Positions 46,525 through 55,928 of a DNA stretch of 64,000 bases are shown here, piece by piece (position 1 is the first letter of the stretch; every line of letters begins with the position of its first letter). Location: assembly GCF_020880815.1 (NCBI RefSeq), contig NZ_JAJITD010000004.1, positions 124,001 to 188,000 on the forward strand, read 5' to 3'. Both the position numbers and the translations under genes were made by a program. This DNA comes from Paraburkholderia sejongensis (GTDB taxonomy: Bacteria > Pseudomonadota > Gammaproteobacteria > Burkholderiales > Burkholderiaceae). The notes under the pieces were generated by a model, which was given only the letters and a program-made list of their open reading frames with translations, ran no database searches and was not told the DNA's origin.

Positions 46525-47496
46525 ATGAGCCAGTCAGAAAAAGGGTTGCCCCTGATCGTCAATCAGCACGCCGTTCGCGAAGCGCTACCGCACCTCGACG
46601 TGCGGGGCGTACTGGCGCAGATGTTCCGTGCGCTCGGAAGCAACATGGCGGCGCAACCGCCACAGACGCTGACGCTGTTTCCGCAAGCCGCCGGCGACTT
46701 CATTACCTATCTGGGCGTGATGGCGGACGCGAAGGTGTTCGGCGCGAAGCTGTCGCCGTACATCGTCACCCAGGCGAAGCCGATCATTACCGCGTGGACG
46801 GCATTGATGTCGATGGAAACGGGGCAACCGCTGATGTGGTGTGATTCAGGTCTGCTGACGATCGAGCGCACCGCCGGGGCGACCGCACTCGCGGTAGAGC
46901 ACCTCGCTGCCGATCATGCTAGCCGACTTGCGATTGTCGGCGCGGGTGCGGTGGGACAGGCTCATTTGCGCCATCTGGTTTCGGTGCGGCCGTGGCAATC
47001 CATTCAGGTGTTTTCGCCCAGGCTTGCGAACGATCCGGAAAAACGCGCGCAGTTCGCGGCGATAGATGAAAGAGTCTCCATTTGCTCCAGGATCGAAGAC
47101 TGCGTCGCCGACGCTGACGTCGTTGCACTGTGCACCTCGTCCGGCACCCCAGTGCTGCACGACAATATGCTCCGCAAGCCAGCGCTCATCACGTCCATTA
47201 GCACCAACGTCGCGAACGCTCACGAGATTCCGCCCGCATGGCTTGCCGACATGGACGTCTATTGCGACTACCGCCGCACCACCCCAGCCAGTGCGGGCGA
47301 GATGAAGCTGGCTTTGGAACACCATGGCTGGCGTCCCGAAGCCGTGCTAGGCGATCTCTCCGAACTGATGTGCGGCGAAGCGATCAGGCCGTCCTATCGA
47401 AAGCACGCGTTTTTCCGCTCGATCGGGCTGGGTCTTGAAGACGTGGCGATTGCCTATGCGCTGTTCAACCATCTGACTGCTCGAACGGGCATGTAA
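46525..47496 (+). CDS. dauB: Ornithine cyclodeaminase/mu-crystallin family enzyme (DauB-like)
   Basis: 323 residues from the ATG at 46525 (MSQSEKGLPLIVNQHAVREALPHLDV), with GGAG 9 bases upstream. The NAD(P) motif AIVGAGAVGQAHLRHL and SVRPWQSIQVFSPRL are diagnostic, as are GLLTIERTAGATALAVEHLA and the SISTNVANAHEIP segment. Members include ornithine cyclodeaminase and the DauB L-arginine dehydrogenase that pairs with DauA to convert D- to L-arginine through the 2-oxo acid. Two neighbours here match DauA and DauR, which favours the DauB role; the ligand cannot be confirmed by eye. Confidence 0.85.
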   Translation: MSQSEKGLPLIVNQHAVREALPHLDVRGVLAQMFRALGSNMAAQPPQTLTLFPQAAGDFITYLGVMADAKVFGAKLSPYIVTQAKPIITAWTALMSMETGQPLMWCDSGLLTIERTAGATALAVEHLAADHASRLAIVGAGAVGQAHLRHLVSVRPWQSIQVFSPRLANDPEKRAQFAAIDERVSICSRIEDCVADADVVALCTSSGTPVLHDNMLRKPALITSISTNVANAHEIPPAWLADMDVYCDYRRTTPASAGEMKLALEHHGWRPEAVLGDLSELMCGEAIRPSYRKHAFFRSIGLGLEDVAIAYALFNHLTARTGM

Positions 47497-47730
47497 GAGA
47501 TCGCCGCGATCTTGCCGATCACGCCATGCCGCCGGAGCAATGACAAAGGCTGTCCGCCGGGATGCCGCGGTGCTTGATCTCCAGGCGAGCTGATTCAGTC
47601 GCTACGCGTCCGGGTCGTCCTGTCATCGAGCAGAAGTACCGCTTCGCTCGTGGCAAAATGCCGGGCATTCCCGGACCTTCTAAACCGCCCACCCAGGTGG
47701 ACTTTCAGAAAGCTGCAAGCATCTACTTCT

Positions 47731-48375
47731 ATGCGAAAGCCCAAGACAACGGCCGCACGCCGGCTACTTCTGGATCGCTACAGCCGTGTTGCCGATGGCA
47801 TTGCGCTGCTGTTTTTCCCTTACGTCGAAATCGTGATTCATGACCTGCAAAGTCAAACGATTGCCTATATCGCCAATAATCTGTCGAAACGGGAACTCGG
47901 CGACGACTCCGCTCTGGAAGAGATCGATCATTCCGCGGAGTCCGGTACGGTGGGGCCGTATGAAAAGGTCAATTGGGATGGAAGGCGGATGCGGTGCGTC
48001 AGCACGGTGTTGTTCGACGATACCGCCAGCGCTGTCGGCGTGATGTGCGTGAATTACAATATCGCCGTCTTCGAAGACATCAAACATGTGATCGATCGCG
48101 TAATCTCCGGCGCCGGCGTGGTGAAACAGCCTGAGGAACTATTCAAGGACGACTGGCAGGAACGCATCAACACGTTCCTTCACACGTGGCTCCAGGAACG
48201 TCAGTTGGCGCTAAATTCGCTGACTCGCGACCATCGTCGCGAGATCGTCGAAGCGTTGTGGGAAGAAGGAGCATTCAAGGGGAAAAGCGCTGCAAACTAC
48301 GTGGCGAATGTGTTGGGGATGGGACGAGCCACCGTCTACCAGCATATTAAAGACTTGCGAGACGCGGACACCTGA
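47731..48375 (+). CDS. dauR: YheO-like PAS/helix-turn-helix regulator (DauR-like)
   Basis: 214 residues. The N-terminal domain (ARRLLLDRYSRVADGIALLFFPYVEIVIHDLQSQTIAYIANNLSKRELGDDSALEE) is the YheO-like PAS domain and the C-terminal segment (KSAANYVANVLGMGRATVYQHIKDLRDA) is the helix-turn-helix of the same family. DauR of P. aeruginosa represses dauBA and is relieved by D- or L-arginine. The ATG at 47731 is the best supported by the family N-terminus, although an upstream ATG at 47650 is in frame. It follows the DauB-like gene after 234 bases, and should act on the inverted repeat at 46406-46469. Confidence 0.85.
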   Translation: MRKPKTTAARRLLLDRYSRVADGIALLFFPYVEIVIHDLQSQTIAYIANNLSKRELGDDSALEEIDHSAESGTVGPYEKVNWDGRRMRCVSTVLFDDTASAVGVMCVNYNIAVFEDIKHVIDRVISGAGVVKQPEELFKDDWQERINTFLHTWLQERQLALNSLTRDHRREIVEALWEEGAFKGKSAANYVANVLGMGRATVYQHIKDLRDADT

Positions 48376-48994
48376 GACTAGCTGAACAATTACGACACAC
48401 ATCCGATGGCAACGCTGACCGAGGTTGTGCCGGAGTGGCCGTTATGGAACTGTAGGCGGCCGTCGAAGGCTTGCACCGTATCGTGGAGGGGAGTGCGCAA
48501 TTGGCCGAGTCGAGGCAGTGCCGACCGCAATTGGCTTGCCGCAAACCGGTCGTTGACCAAGGCGCGTGAGACCTGCGGCATCCAACTGGACGACGACCTC
48601 GACCGTCCGATCATGGCCCGGTCACGGTCCGACGCCGGTCGCACGGTGTGCTTACCAGAGATCGGGTGGAGTCGGACCGTCATCGACCCATAACTGCCTC
48701 TGCGTCAGAAAGTTCCGAGTGACCGCAATTGAGCAGGGAAGAGACTCCCAACCGCACGATCTTGGCGGCCTGCTGACGGCGAAGCACCTCCCCCTTCCCC
48801 CGCAGACCTGTCGGGCAGAAAGAGCAGCGTTTGAGAAGGTGCCGAACTGGCGGCGTGTGCGCATTCCGCGTAGGACCGTCAGGTGGAGGCTGCTGCGTCT
48901 CGATGCAAACCAGCACGTCGGCTGCTACCGAACGTGCCGGTCAGTCTCTCAGCAGATCGCCCACCAGCCGGCTGGCTGGCGGTACCCGCAAATC
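48376..48994. other. 619-base gap, no gene seen
   Basis: Several accidental open frames occur but none resembles a protein. The region separates the D-arginine locus from the SDR gene. Confidence 0.4.
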
Positions 48995-49741
48995 TCACCG
49001 CATCCCGCCACTCGCGATGATATGTTCGCCCGTCAACCACTTTGCGTCGTCGGAGGCGAGGAAGACGGCAATCGATGCCACGTCGTCCGGGCGGCCCACG
49101 CGTCCGAGCGGCGTCTGGCTCACCGCTGAACTCTCGAATTCCGATCCGATGACCCCGGCGCTTTGGGCGCCTTCGGTCACGATCACGCCGGGATTGATTG
49201 TGTTGACACGAATCTTTCGCGGGCCGAGTTCGCGTGCGAGCGCGCCGGTGATGGAATCCACCGCGCCTTTCGTGCCGCTGTAGACGGCGGTCGTGGCCGG
49301 CGTGAGCGTCGAAACGACCGAGCTGACATTGATGATGCTGGCGCCTTCGCCGAGATGTTGAACCGCAGCCCGCGTGGTGAGCAGCACACCGAGCACGTTG
49401 ATGTCGAACTGTTTGCGGTAGTGCGCTTCCGTGAACGCTTCGATGGGCGCGAACTCGTAGACGCCCGAGTTGTTCACGAGGATGTCGAGTCTGCCATACG
49501 TTTCGATTGCCGCGTCGACGATACCCTTTGTGTCGGCGGCCTTCGACACGTCGCCGCCCACGGATATCGCCTTGCCTCCGGCCGTGGTGATGGCGGACAC
49601 GACCTCATCCGCGCCGCTCTTGCTGCTCGCGTAATTCACAACGACCGATGCGCCTTCTGCCGCGAGCGCCTTCGCTATGGCGGCGCCAATTCCCTTCGAT
49701 GCGCCGGTTACGACGGCCACTTTCCCTGCCAGCTTGCCCAT
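48995..49741 (-). CDS. SDR-family oxidoreductase (3-oxoacyl-ACP reductase-like)
   Basis: 248-residue classical SDR from the ATG at 49741 (MGKLAGKVAVVTGASKGIG), with GAGGTG upstream. The cofactor motif TGASKGIG is at residues 11-18, NNSG at about 90 (variant of NNAG), the catalytic serine is in NVSSVVS, the YxxxK is YSGTK, and the C-terminal GGMR is standard. The NYASSKSG stretch fits NADPH preference. The substrate is unknown; such genes accompany detoxification. It lies downstream of the HD-domain gene on the same strand, 159 bases away. Confidence 0.9.
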   Translation of the reverse strand: MGKLAGKVAVVTGASKGIGAAIAKALAAEGASVVVNYASSKSGADEVVSAITTAGGKAISVGGDVSKAADTKGIVDAAIETYGRLDILVNNSGVYEFAPIEAFTEAHYRKQFDINVLGVLLTTRAAVQHLGEGASIINVSSVVSTLTPATTAVYSGTKGAVDSITGALARELGPRKIRVNTINPGVIVTEGAQSAGVIGSEFESSAVSQTPLGRVGRPDDVASIAVFLASDDAKWLTGEHIIASGGMR

Positions 49742-49900
49742 GATGTTCACCTCAGTGTGAATAACTGCGTTGATATAAACCGGCATGTCGTCTTGCACGA
49801 CACAATCGCCGGTGTTTTCTGCGGAAGCGGACCTGCGTGTCGTCGCGATCGGTAAGCGCGGTGCGACTGCGCGGGTATCGATGCGCAGGACAGGCTTTCT

Positions 49901-50541
49901 TTATCCCGGCCACGACGAATTGCGGATTACAGAGCAAAAATTCCCGCTGTGGAAATGCGGTTCCTTGTCGGCGATGACGTCGGCTTTCACGTTGCCGAAG
50001 GTTGTCTCCGGTTTGTGTTTGATGCCGTCGTAGAAGGCCTGAATGATTTCTTCCTTGAAGTGTGTGGGGCGCGGATGCGCGTGCGTCACGGCTTCGCGTT
50101 CCTCGGGGGAAAACTCGTGGTACGTGAGTCCGAGCACATCCATTTCGACGCCGGCCGTCACGAGCGCGACGATCGGGTGCATATGACGCGGAATGCCAGG
50201 CGTGGTGTGCAACGCGATGGCGGTCCAGACGAGGTCGATGTCGCCCGCCGTGATGCCTCGGGCTGAGAGAAAGTCGCGAGCCGCATTGGCTCCGTCGACT
50301 TCGAATCGTTCGGTGGCGCTGCTGTACGCACTGGCGAGCCCCACGTCATGAAACATGGCGCCCGCATACAGCAGTTCCGGATCGAATTTCAGGCCACGGC
50401 GCGCGCCTTCGAGTGCGCCGAACAAATACACGCGGCTCGAATGATGAAAAAGCAGAGGGGGGACGTGTCGCGCACGAACTCCGTAATTTCGCGTGCAAGC
50501 CGACTGTCGGGCACGGCGACATCCTGAATAAACTGTGACAT
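49901..50541 (-). pseudogene. Cyanamide-hydratase-like HD-domain protein, frameshifted
   Basis: The ATG at 50541 starts MSQFIQDVAVPDSRLAREITEFVRDTSPP, a proper start for cyanamide-hydratase-type HD proteins; the frame is then lost. LLFHHSSRVYLFGALEGARRG, LLYAGAMFHDVGL (metal HD pair) and DLVWTAIALHTTPGIP continue one frame away to 49901. The break falls in a run of six C residues (six G at 50457-50462 on the plus strand), where seven would restore the frame. It may be a sequencing error, a natural indel or a phase-variable tract. Intact relatives are about 215 residues. Confidence 0.75.
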
Positions 50542-50631
50542 GACGTTTCTCCATCGAGAGGTGAGCGCAAAGTTGAGCCGTGAAATGAGCGCACGTCGGC
50601 CCCCGTTCCGACGTCGCGCGCGAATGGCCTG

Positions 50632-52101
50632 CTACTTCGTTTCAGTTGTCGCCGCGAGCCGGGCCAGCGCCTCCCGAACCCCCGCTCCGTATGCAGGGTC
50701 TGCCTTCGAACAATTAAGAACGTGGCGTTCCTGGATCGACGCCTGAACGGAGGCCATCTGGCGAGCGGTGTTATCGAACAGCACCTGCTGCTGCGCCGCG
50801 CTCATCAAACGAAACAGATCGCCGGGCTGCGCAAAATGATCCACGTCCACGCGATGGTCCCAGTGAGCAGCGTCGCCTTCTATGCGCAGCGGCGGCTCGT
50901 GAAGCTCGGGTCGCACTTCCCACTCGCCGACACTGTTTGGGTAGTAAGAGGGCGTGCCACCGAGGTTGTCGTCGGTGCGCATGGCGCCGTCGCGGTGGTA
51001 GCTGTGTACGGGGCACTTCGGCGCGTTGACAGGAATGTGATTGAAGTTCACGCCGAGCCGATATCGTTGCGTGTCGCCGTAAGAGAAAAGGCGCGCCTGC
51101 AGCATCTTGTCCGGCGAAAAGCCAATGCCCGGCACGACATTCGCGGGCGAGAAGGCGGCCTGTTCGACCTCGGCAAAAAAATTACCGGGATTGCGATTCA
51201 ATTCGAGCACGCCCACTTCGATCAACGGGAAATCGCGTTTCGGCCAGACCTTGGTGAGATCGAACGGATTGAAGGGCAGCGACCTGGCTTCATCGTCGGT
51301 CATTACCTGAACGAAGAGTGTCCAGCGCGGAAACTCGCCACGCTCGATGCTTTCGTAAAGATCGCGGCCATGCGTTTCACGGTCCTTGCCCACGAGTTGT
51401 TCGGCTTCGCTATCGGTCAGGTTCTCGATGCCTTGCTGCGTGCGGAGGTGAAACTTCACCCACGTCCGGCGATTCTCGGCATCGAGCAAGCTGAACGTAT
51501 GACTGCCGAATCCGTGCATGTGACGATAGCTGCGCGGAATGCCGCGATCGCTCATGACGATCGTGACCTGATGCAGCGCTTCCGGCAACAGCGTCCAGAA
51601 GTCCCAGTTGCTGTTTGCGCTGCGCAGTCCCGTGCGCGGGTCACGCTTGATCGCGTGGTTGAGATCGGGAAAGCGCAGGGGATCGCGGAAAAAGAACACG
51701 GGCGTGTTATTACCCACGATGTCCCAATTACCTTCTTCGGTGTAGAACTTCACCGCGAAGCCCCGGATATCGCGCTCCGCATCGGCGGCGCCGCGCTCGC
51801 CCGCCACAGTAGAAAAGCGCAGGAATACCGGCGTGGTCTTGCCGGTTTCCGAAAAGAGCTTCGCTTTGGTATAGCGCGTGATGTCGTGCGTCACCGTGAA
51901 GGTGCCGTGGGCGCCCGATCCTTTCGCGTGCATGCGACGCTCGGGAATGACCTCGCGGTCGAAATGCGCGAGTTTCTCGATCAGCCAGATATCCTGCAGC
52001 AGCGCGGGACCGCGCGGCCCGGCCGTTTCGATGTTCAGATTGTCGACAACGGGTGCACCCGTTGCGTGATCAAGACGCGTAGACGTATCGCGATTTGTCA
52101 T
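50632..52101 (-). CDS. katA: Monofunctional heme catalase (clade 3, KatA-like)
   Basis: 489-residue cytoplasmic or periplasmic enzyme dismuting hydrogen peroxide. The catalytic histidine is in [12 protein letters not shown] (H58), the asparagine in [17 protein letters not shown] (near 131), and the proximal heme tyrosine in [15 protein letters not shown]. No signal peptide is visible. Short-subunit clade 3 catalases average about 480-500 residues. Gap to the frameshifted HD gene is 90 bases on the same strand. An AraC-type gene lies upstream on the same strand, but 388 bases away. Confidence 0.95.
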   Translation of the reverse strand: MTNRDTSTRLDHATGAPVVDNLNIETAGPRGPALLQDIWLIEKLAHFDREVIPERRMHAKGSGAHGTFTVTHDITRYTKAKLFSETGKTTPVFLRFSTVAGERGAADAERDIRGFAVKFYTEEGNWDIVGNNTPVFFFRDPLRFPDLNHAIKRDPRTGLRSANSNWDFWTLLPEALHQVTIVMSDRGIPRSYRHMHGFGSHTFSLLDAENRRTWVKFHLRTQQGIENLTDSEAEQLVGKDRETHGRDLYESIERGEFPRWTLFVQVMTDDEARSLPFNPFDLTKVWPKRDFPLIEVGVLELNRNPGNFFAEVEQAAFSPANVVPGIGFSPDKMLQARLFSYGDTQRYRLGVNFNHIPVNAPKCPVHSYHRDGAMRTDDNLGGTPSYYPNSVGEWEVRPELHEPPLRIEGDAAHWDHRVDVDHFAQPGDLFRLMSAAQQQVLFDNTARQMASVQASIQERHVLNCSKADPAYGAGVREALARLAATTETK

Positions 52102-52489
52102 GCCACGACTCCAGGAAGGTTGTGCGGGACCGGCGCAGCACCGTAGCGTTCCGGGCTGGCGGATGCGCGAGGCTTTGCGGGCAAATTAGCGTGCTGGTAC
52201 TGCAGGAGCGGCGCGACGAAACCGGACGAAACTGCCGCACTGCAATGGCCACTCGATCAACGCGTGACGAGAGGCGGAGGCATCGACTTGTCGATGTGAG
52301 GAAAGCGTACCTGTTGGGTGCCAGATCGATCTTGGATAAAACCACGATTCGATGGACGAATCGTGGGCGATCGTGCGCACCGGAGGCACTCGCTGTTTTG
52401 CGAAGGTGAGGGGAATCCGGCGCGCTCGGCGTCGGTGAAAATCAAACGTGCGCGAAAGCATCGATAACGACGCTCGCGCATACCAGGCG
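52102..52489. other. 388-base gap between catalase and AraC-type gene
   Basis: Holds the catalase promoter. No convincing gene. No OxyR-type site could be identified by eye. Confidence 0.4.
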
Positions 52490-53422
52490 CTATCGGTTCT
52501 GCTGCCGCCAGTCTTTCGGCCCGCATCCTTCGAGACGCGAAAACACCCGTGAAAAATGGCTCTGATCGAAAAATCCGCAATCCGATGCGATAGTCGCGAG
52601 GCTTGCCTCGGTTTCCCGCAACAGGGATTTCGCGCGCTCGATGCGTCGCTTGAGCAGCCACTGATGGGGTGTGCTCCCGGTGGTCTGCCTGAAGGCCTCT
52701 CCAAAATAGCTCGTGGAAAGATCGCACTGGCGCGCTAGATCGGCGATGGACGGATTGCCGTGCAGGTGCGCCGCGAAGAAGTCCTCGATGCGCCGCATCT
52801 GCCACGGCGCGAGTCCGGAGCGGCGTGGCCGGAGCGAAGGATCGGCGCGGCCATACCGCATGACGACGTGCTCGCAAAATGCGAGCGCGAGATAATCGAC
52901 GAACAGCGCACTCGTCAGGTCGGGCTGTTGCAGAACGGCCTGCAGCGTGTGTGAAAGACGAAACAGCACCGGGTCGCTCGCGCCGAGATTCTGCTGCACC
53001 AGTCCGCCGATACGCCGCCGCTTCTTTTGATCGGTGAATTCTTCGATCGCGCTTTGCGCGAGGTAGAGCCGCATCGTGTCGAATGGCATGTCGAGACGGC
53101 GCGTCGGACTTGAGCGCAGATCGAGCAGATAACAGCTACCAGGTCTGGCCGACGCGGAAGCATCCAGGTCGCCGCTCGTATAACGGATGCCCGGATCAGG
53201 GCTCAAAATCAACGGCATCTGAAAGACAAACGCTTCTTCCGGTTGCGGCGTGAGCGAGCGCCCCGGTTGCGGACGGGTGTTTGTTAACCGTGTGAACGAG
53301 ATCGGTTGCCCGTGGGAAAAAACACCGGCCCGCACAGTAGGCGCGTCACGCAACAGAAACCGTTTGGCGAGGACATCGTCTGCAATGGGTTGCCCGAAAT
53401 CGACATGACTCTTGTCGTTCAT
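52490..53422 (-). CDS. AraC-family transcriptional regulator
   Basis: 310 residues. The C-terminal 100 residues hold the two AraC helix-turn-helix motifs: LHGNPSIADLARQCDLSTSYFGEAFRQTTGSTPHQWLLKRRIERAKSLL and LATIASDCGFFDQSHFSRVFSRLEGCGPKDWR. The N-terminal part is an arabinose-type sensing domain of the variant that reads stress- or aromatic-like ligands. Its start is at 53422 (MNDKSHVDFGQ). Targets are uncertain: catalase and the HD gene are the neighbours downstream. Confidence 0.88.
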   Translation of the reverse strand: MNDKSHVDFGQPIADDVLAKRFLLRDAPTVRAGVFSHGQPISFTRLTNTRPQPGRSLTPQPEEAFVFQMPLILSPDPGIRYTSGDLDASASARPGSCYLLDLRSSPTRRLDMPFDTMRLYLAQSAIEEFTDQKKRRRIGGLVQQNLGASDPVLFRLSHTLQAVLQQPDLTSALFVDYLALAFCEHVVMRYGRADPSLRPRRSGLAPWQMRRIEDFFAAHLHGNPSIADLARQCDLSTSYFGEAFRQTTGSTPHQWLLKRRIERAKSLLRETEASLATIASDCGFFDQSHFSRVFSRLEGCGPKDWRQQNR

Positions 53423-53657
53423 TCATTGCGCCTTTGAGTGGGCCCGCGCAGGCGTTGCGTGCCCTTGCCAGGCGACCGGTTCACATGAAGACAGCCGTAA
53501 TCTAGCGCAGTTCGGTGACTGCCGCGCGACCGGTGTCGTGACGTGTTGGAGTGTGTCCGTTGGTGGCAGCAAGCCGCGCTGCGATGGTGCAATTCACGCC
53601 GTGCAATCCCAGAATGTGCGCAGATTTCGTTGCGTGCTCCCGCATTGGGCGGATTTG

Positions 53658-55136
53658 TCAGCGCGAAGACAGCGACGTCGGCGTCTGGAGCGAATCCGGG
53701 TCCCAGCCTCCGCCGAGCGCCTTGAACGTCGATATCGCTGCACGCGCGGATTCCGTTTGCGCTTGTGCGCGCGCGTCGGCGGCCTGGAGCAGGGTTTCGT
53801 TGGCGTGCAATACGTCGATGAAGCTCGCCGCACCGCTTCGGTATGCGGTCATCGACGAATCCTTCGCTTTCGATAACGACGATTCCGCGTGCGCGAGCGT
53901 GGCCGCCTGTGACTCGCGATTCACCAATGAAGAGAGCGAGTTTTCCACGTCCTCGGTGGCGCGAAGGACGGACTGGCGATACGCCGCGAGCGCCTGCGCG
54001 TCGGCGCCTTTCGCCGCGTTGACATCGGCGTTGATGCGCGCGAAGTCGAACAGGCGCCAGCGCAGCCCAACGAGCCCGGCCGCCTGGCTGGCGCCGCCCG
54101 AGAACAAGGTGCCGGCCGCGGCCGAGGTCGCGCTGCCGAGGAAGGCGTTCAACGAGACCGTGGGGTAGTACTCGCTGATCGCCGCGCCAATGCGCGCGTT
54201 GGCGGCGGCAAGGTGGCGTTCGGCGGCGATCAGATCCGGACGCCTTTGCAGCAGATCGGCCGGCGTGCCCATGTCGGCGAGCGACGGCGCAACGGGGATC
54301 AAGGACGGTGGGCTCAACTCGGCGCGGTGTGTGCCCGGCGGCGTACCCAGCATCACGTCGAGGGCATTCGACGCCGCATCCAGCGCCGCGTCGAGCACGG
54401 GCACGCTGGCCTGAACCTGGTCAAGCGCGCCCTCCGCCTGCTGAACCTGATAGTCGGCGGCCGCGCCCTTCGAGTACAGGAGGTTCACGTCCGCAAGCAG
54501 CGTCTGCTGCGTCTGCACCTGCAGGTTTGCAATATCGAGGCGCGCCTGGAGGCCGCGTATCGTGACGTAGATATCGGCAGTCTGGGCCGCGACGGCGAGT
54601 CGTGTGGCGACTGCCGCCGCCTGCGTCGCCGAGTAGTCGGCCAGCGCGGCTTCACGCTGCCGCCGCAGGCCGCCAAAAATGTCGATCTCCCAACCGGCCT
54701 CCAGATTGGTCTCGTACTCGGTGCCCCAGCGCTCGTAGCCCGGCGTTGCATTGAGCAATTGGCCCACCGGCGTGTCGATCGATTGATAGGCCCGCGCCGC
54801 CGAGGCGGAAACCGAGGCCGAGGGCAGTAGCGCCGCGTTGGCCGTGCCGAGGCGCGCGCGGGCCTGATCGATTTGCGCCACGGCCTGAGCGAGGTCCAGA
54901 TTCTGGGCCAGCGCCTGTGAAACGTAGTGCGTGAGCAGTGGGTCGTTGAAGCTTTCCCACCACGCAGACAGATCGGCAACCGGCGCTTTTGCCGCGCTGG
55001 CGGACGGCGGCTGTGTCACATAATGCTGCGCTAGCGGCGCATCCGGACGGTGGTAGTCGGGACCCACGGCGCAGGCCGACAGGACGGCGGCGCTGGCCAG
55101 GAGGTGGAGCGGAACAAGTGGGCGGCGCAAAGACAT
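53658..55136 (-). CDS. RND efflux outer-membrane lipoprotein (NodT/OprM family)
   Basis: 492 residues from the ATG at 55136 (MSLRRPLVPLHLLASAAVLSACAVGPDYHRP): a lipoprotein signal with lipobox LSAC and the standard GPDYHRPDAP start of the mature protein. Two repeated outer-membrane-factor halves follow (WWESFNDPLLTHYVSQAL and WRLFDFARINADVNAAK). It forms the trimeric tunnel of the tripartite pump encoded across the promoter. Unlike most RND operons, it is transcribed in the opposite direction to the adaptor and pump, with tetR between. Confidence 0.93.
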   Translation of the reverse strand: MSLRRPLVPLHLLASAAVLSACAVGPDYHRPDAPLAQHYVTQPPSASAAKAPVADLSAWWESFNDPLLTHYVSQALAQNLDLAQAVAQIDQARARLGTANAALLPSASVSASAARAYQSIDTPVGQLLNATPGYERWGTEYETNLEAGWEIDIFGGLRRQREAALADYSATQAAAVATRLAVAAQTADIYVTIRGLQARLDIANLQVQTQQTLLADVNLLYSKGAAADYQVQQAEGALDQVQASVPVLDAALDAASNALDVMLGTPPGTHRAELSPPSLIPVAPSLADMGTPADLLQRRPDLIAAERHLAAANARIGAAISEYYPTVSLNAFLGSATSAAAGTLFSGGASQAAGLVGLRWRLFDFARINADVNAAKGADAQALAAYRQSVLRATEDVENSLSSLVNRESQAATLAHAESSLSKAKDSSMTAYRSGAASFIDVLHANETLLQAADARAQAQTESARAAISTFKALGGGWDPDSLQTPTSLSSR

Positions 55137-55172
55137 GATTATCTCGGGAGCGACAACGGGAAGGGTGATGTA

Positions 55173-55196
55173 GTGACCAATATACAATATGGTCAC
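55173..55196. promoter_or_regulatory. TetR operator candidate 1
   Basis: 24-base dyad GTGACCA-N10-TGGTCAC between the divergent oprM-like and tetR genes, 37 bases upstream of each start. The arms are perfect for 7 bases. Confidence 0.65.
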
Positions 55197-55234
55197 ACGT
55201 TGTCAACTATCAGGTGAGCGACTAAGCTTGAGGC

Positions 55235-55852
55235 ATGAACAAGCCCATCCCTTCCGCCTCCCCGTCCCGTGGCCCCTCGGACCACGAAGTGCGCGCCCAG
55301 ATCGTCGAAGCCGCAACGGAATACTTCAGTCGCTATGGCTATGAAAAGACCACAGTTTCCGATCTCGCGAAGGAAATCGGGTTTTCGAAAGCCTATATCT
55401 ACAAATTTTTCGACTCGAAACAGGCAATTGGTGAAGTCATCTGCGCCAATCGCCTTGCCGCCATGATTGCCGCCGTCAGCGCGAATGTCGACGACGCACA
55501 CAGCGCGACGGAGAAATTTCGGCGCATGTTCAAGACGTTACTGGCGTCGGGTAGCCATCTGTTTTTCCAGGATCGCAAGCTCTACGACATCGCCTCTGTG
55601 GCGGCTGCCTCGCCCTGGCCTTCCGTCAAAGGCTATGAAGAACAGATTCGCCAACTCATCGCCGATATCCTGCGGCTTGGCCGGGCGACCGGCGAATTCG
55701 AACGTAAAACGCCAATGGACGAGGCGGTGAATGCGATCTTTCTGGTGATGAAGCCGTACTTCAATCCCTTGTTGCTCCAGTACAACCTGGATGCCGCGGA
55801 AGAGGCAACGGTCCAGCTCGCGAGCCTGGTACTCAGAAGTCTTGCTCCTTAA
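55235..55852 (+). CDS. TetR-family repressor of the RND pump
   Basis: 205 residues. The DNA-binding domain spans about residues 17-62 (IVEAATEYFSRYGYEKTTVSDLAKEIGFSKAYIYKFFDSKQAIGEVI), and the rest is a helical ligand domain. It sits between the outer-membrane factor gene (divergent) and the adaptor gene (same direction, 76 bases later). Candidate operators with the same half-sites and spacing precede both, so it likely represses the outer-membrane gene, itself and the adaptor-pump unit. Confidence 0.92.
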   Translation: MNKPIPSASPSRGPSDHEVRAQIVEAATEYFSRYGYEKTTVSDLAKEIGFSKAYIYKFFDSKQAIGEVICANRLAAMIAAVSANVDDAHSATEKFRRMFKTLLASGSHLFFQDRKLYDIASVAAASPWPSVKGYEEQIRQLIADILRLGRATGEFERKTPMDEAVNAIFLVMKPYFNPLLLQYNLDAAEEATVQLASLVLRSLAP

Positions 55853-55860
55853 GTCTAATT

Positions 55861-55884
55861 GTGACTGTTGACTGATTTGGTCAC
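55861..55884. promoter_or_regulatory. TetR operator candidate 2
   Basis: GTGACT-N12-GGTCAC spans 24 bases, exactly as in the site at 55173-55196 (GTGAC and GTCAC ends in both). It lies 45 bases before the adaptor gene start. Confidence 0.55.
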
Positions 55885-55928
55885 TGGAATCAGAATGAGG
55901 CCTCCTGTTCTTTGCGAGGGGCGACCTC

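Noticed and set aside
48376..48994. Possible insertion sequence or small gene in the gap after dauR
   Set aside because: No transposase motif, no terminal inverted repeats and no protein-like frame.
50722..52146. 474-codon plus-strand frame opposite catalase
   Set aside because: Mirror of katA; residue composition is not that of a protein.
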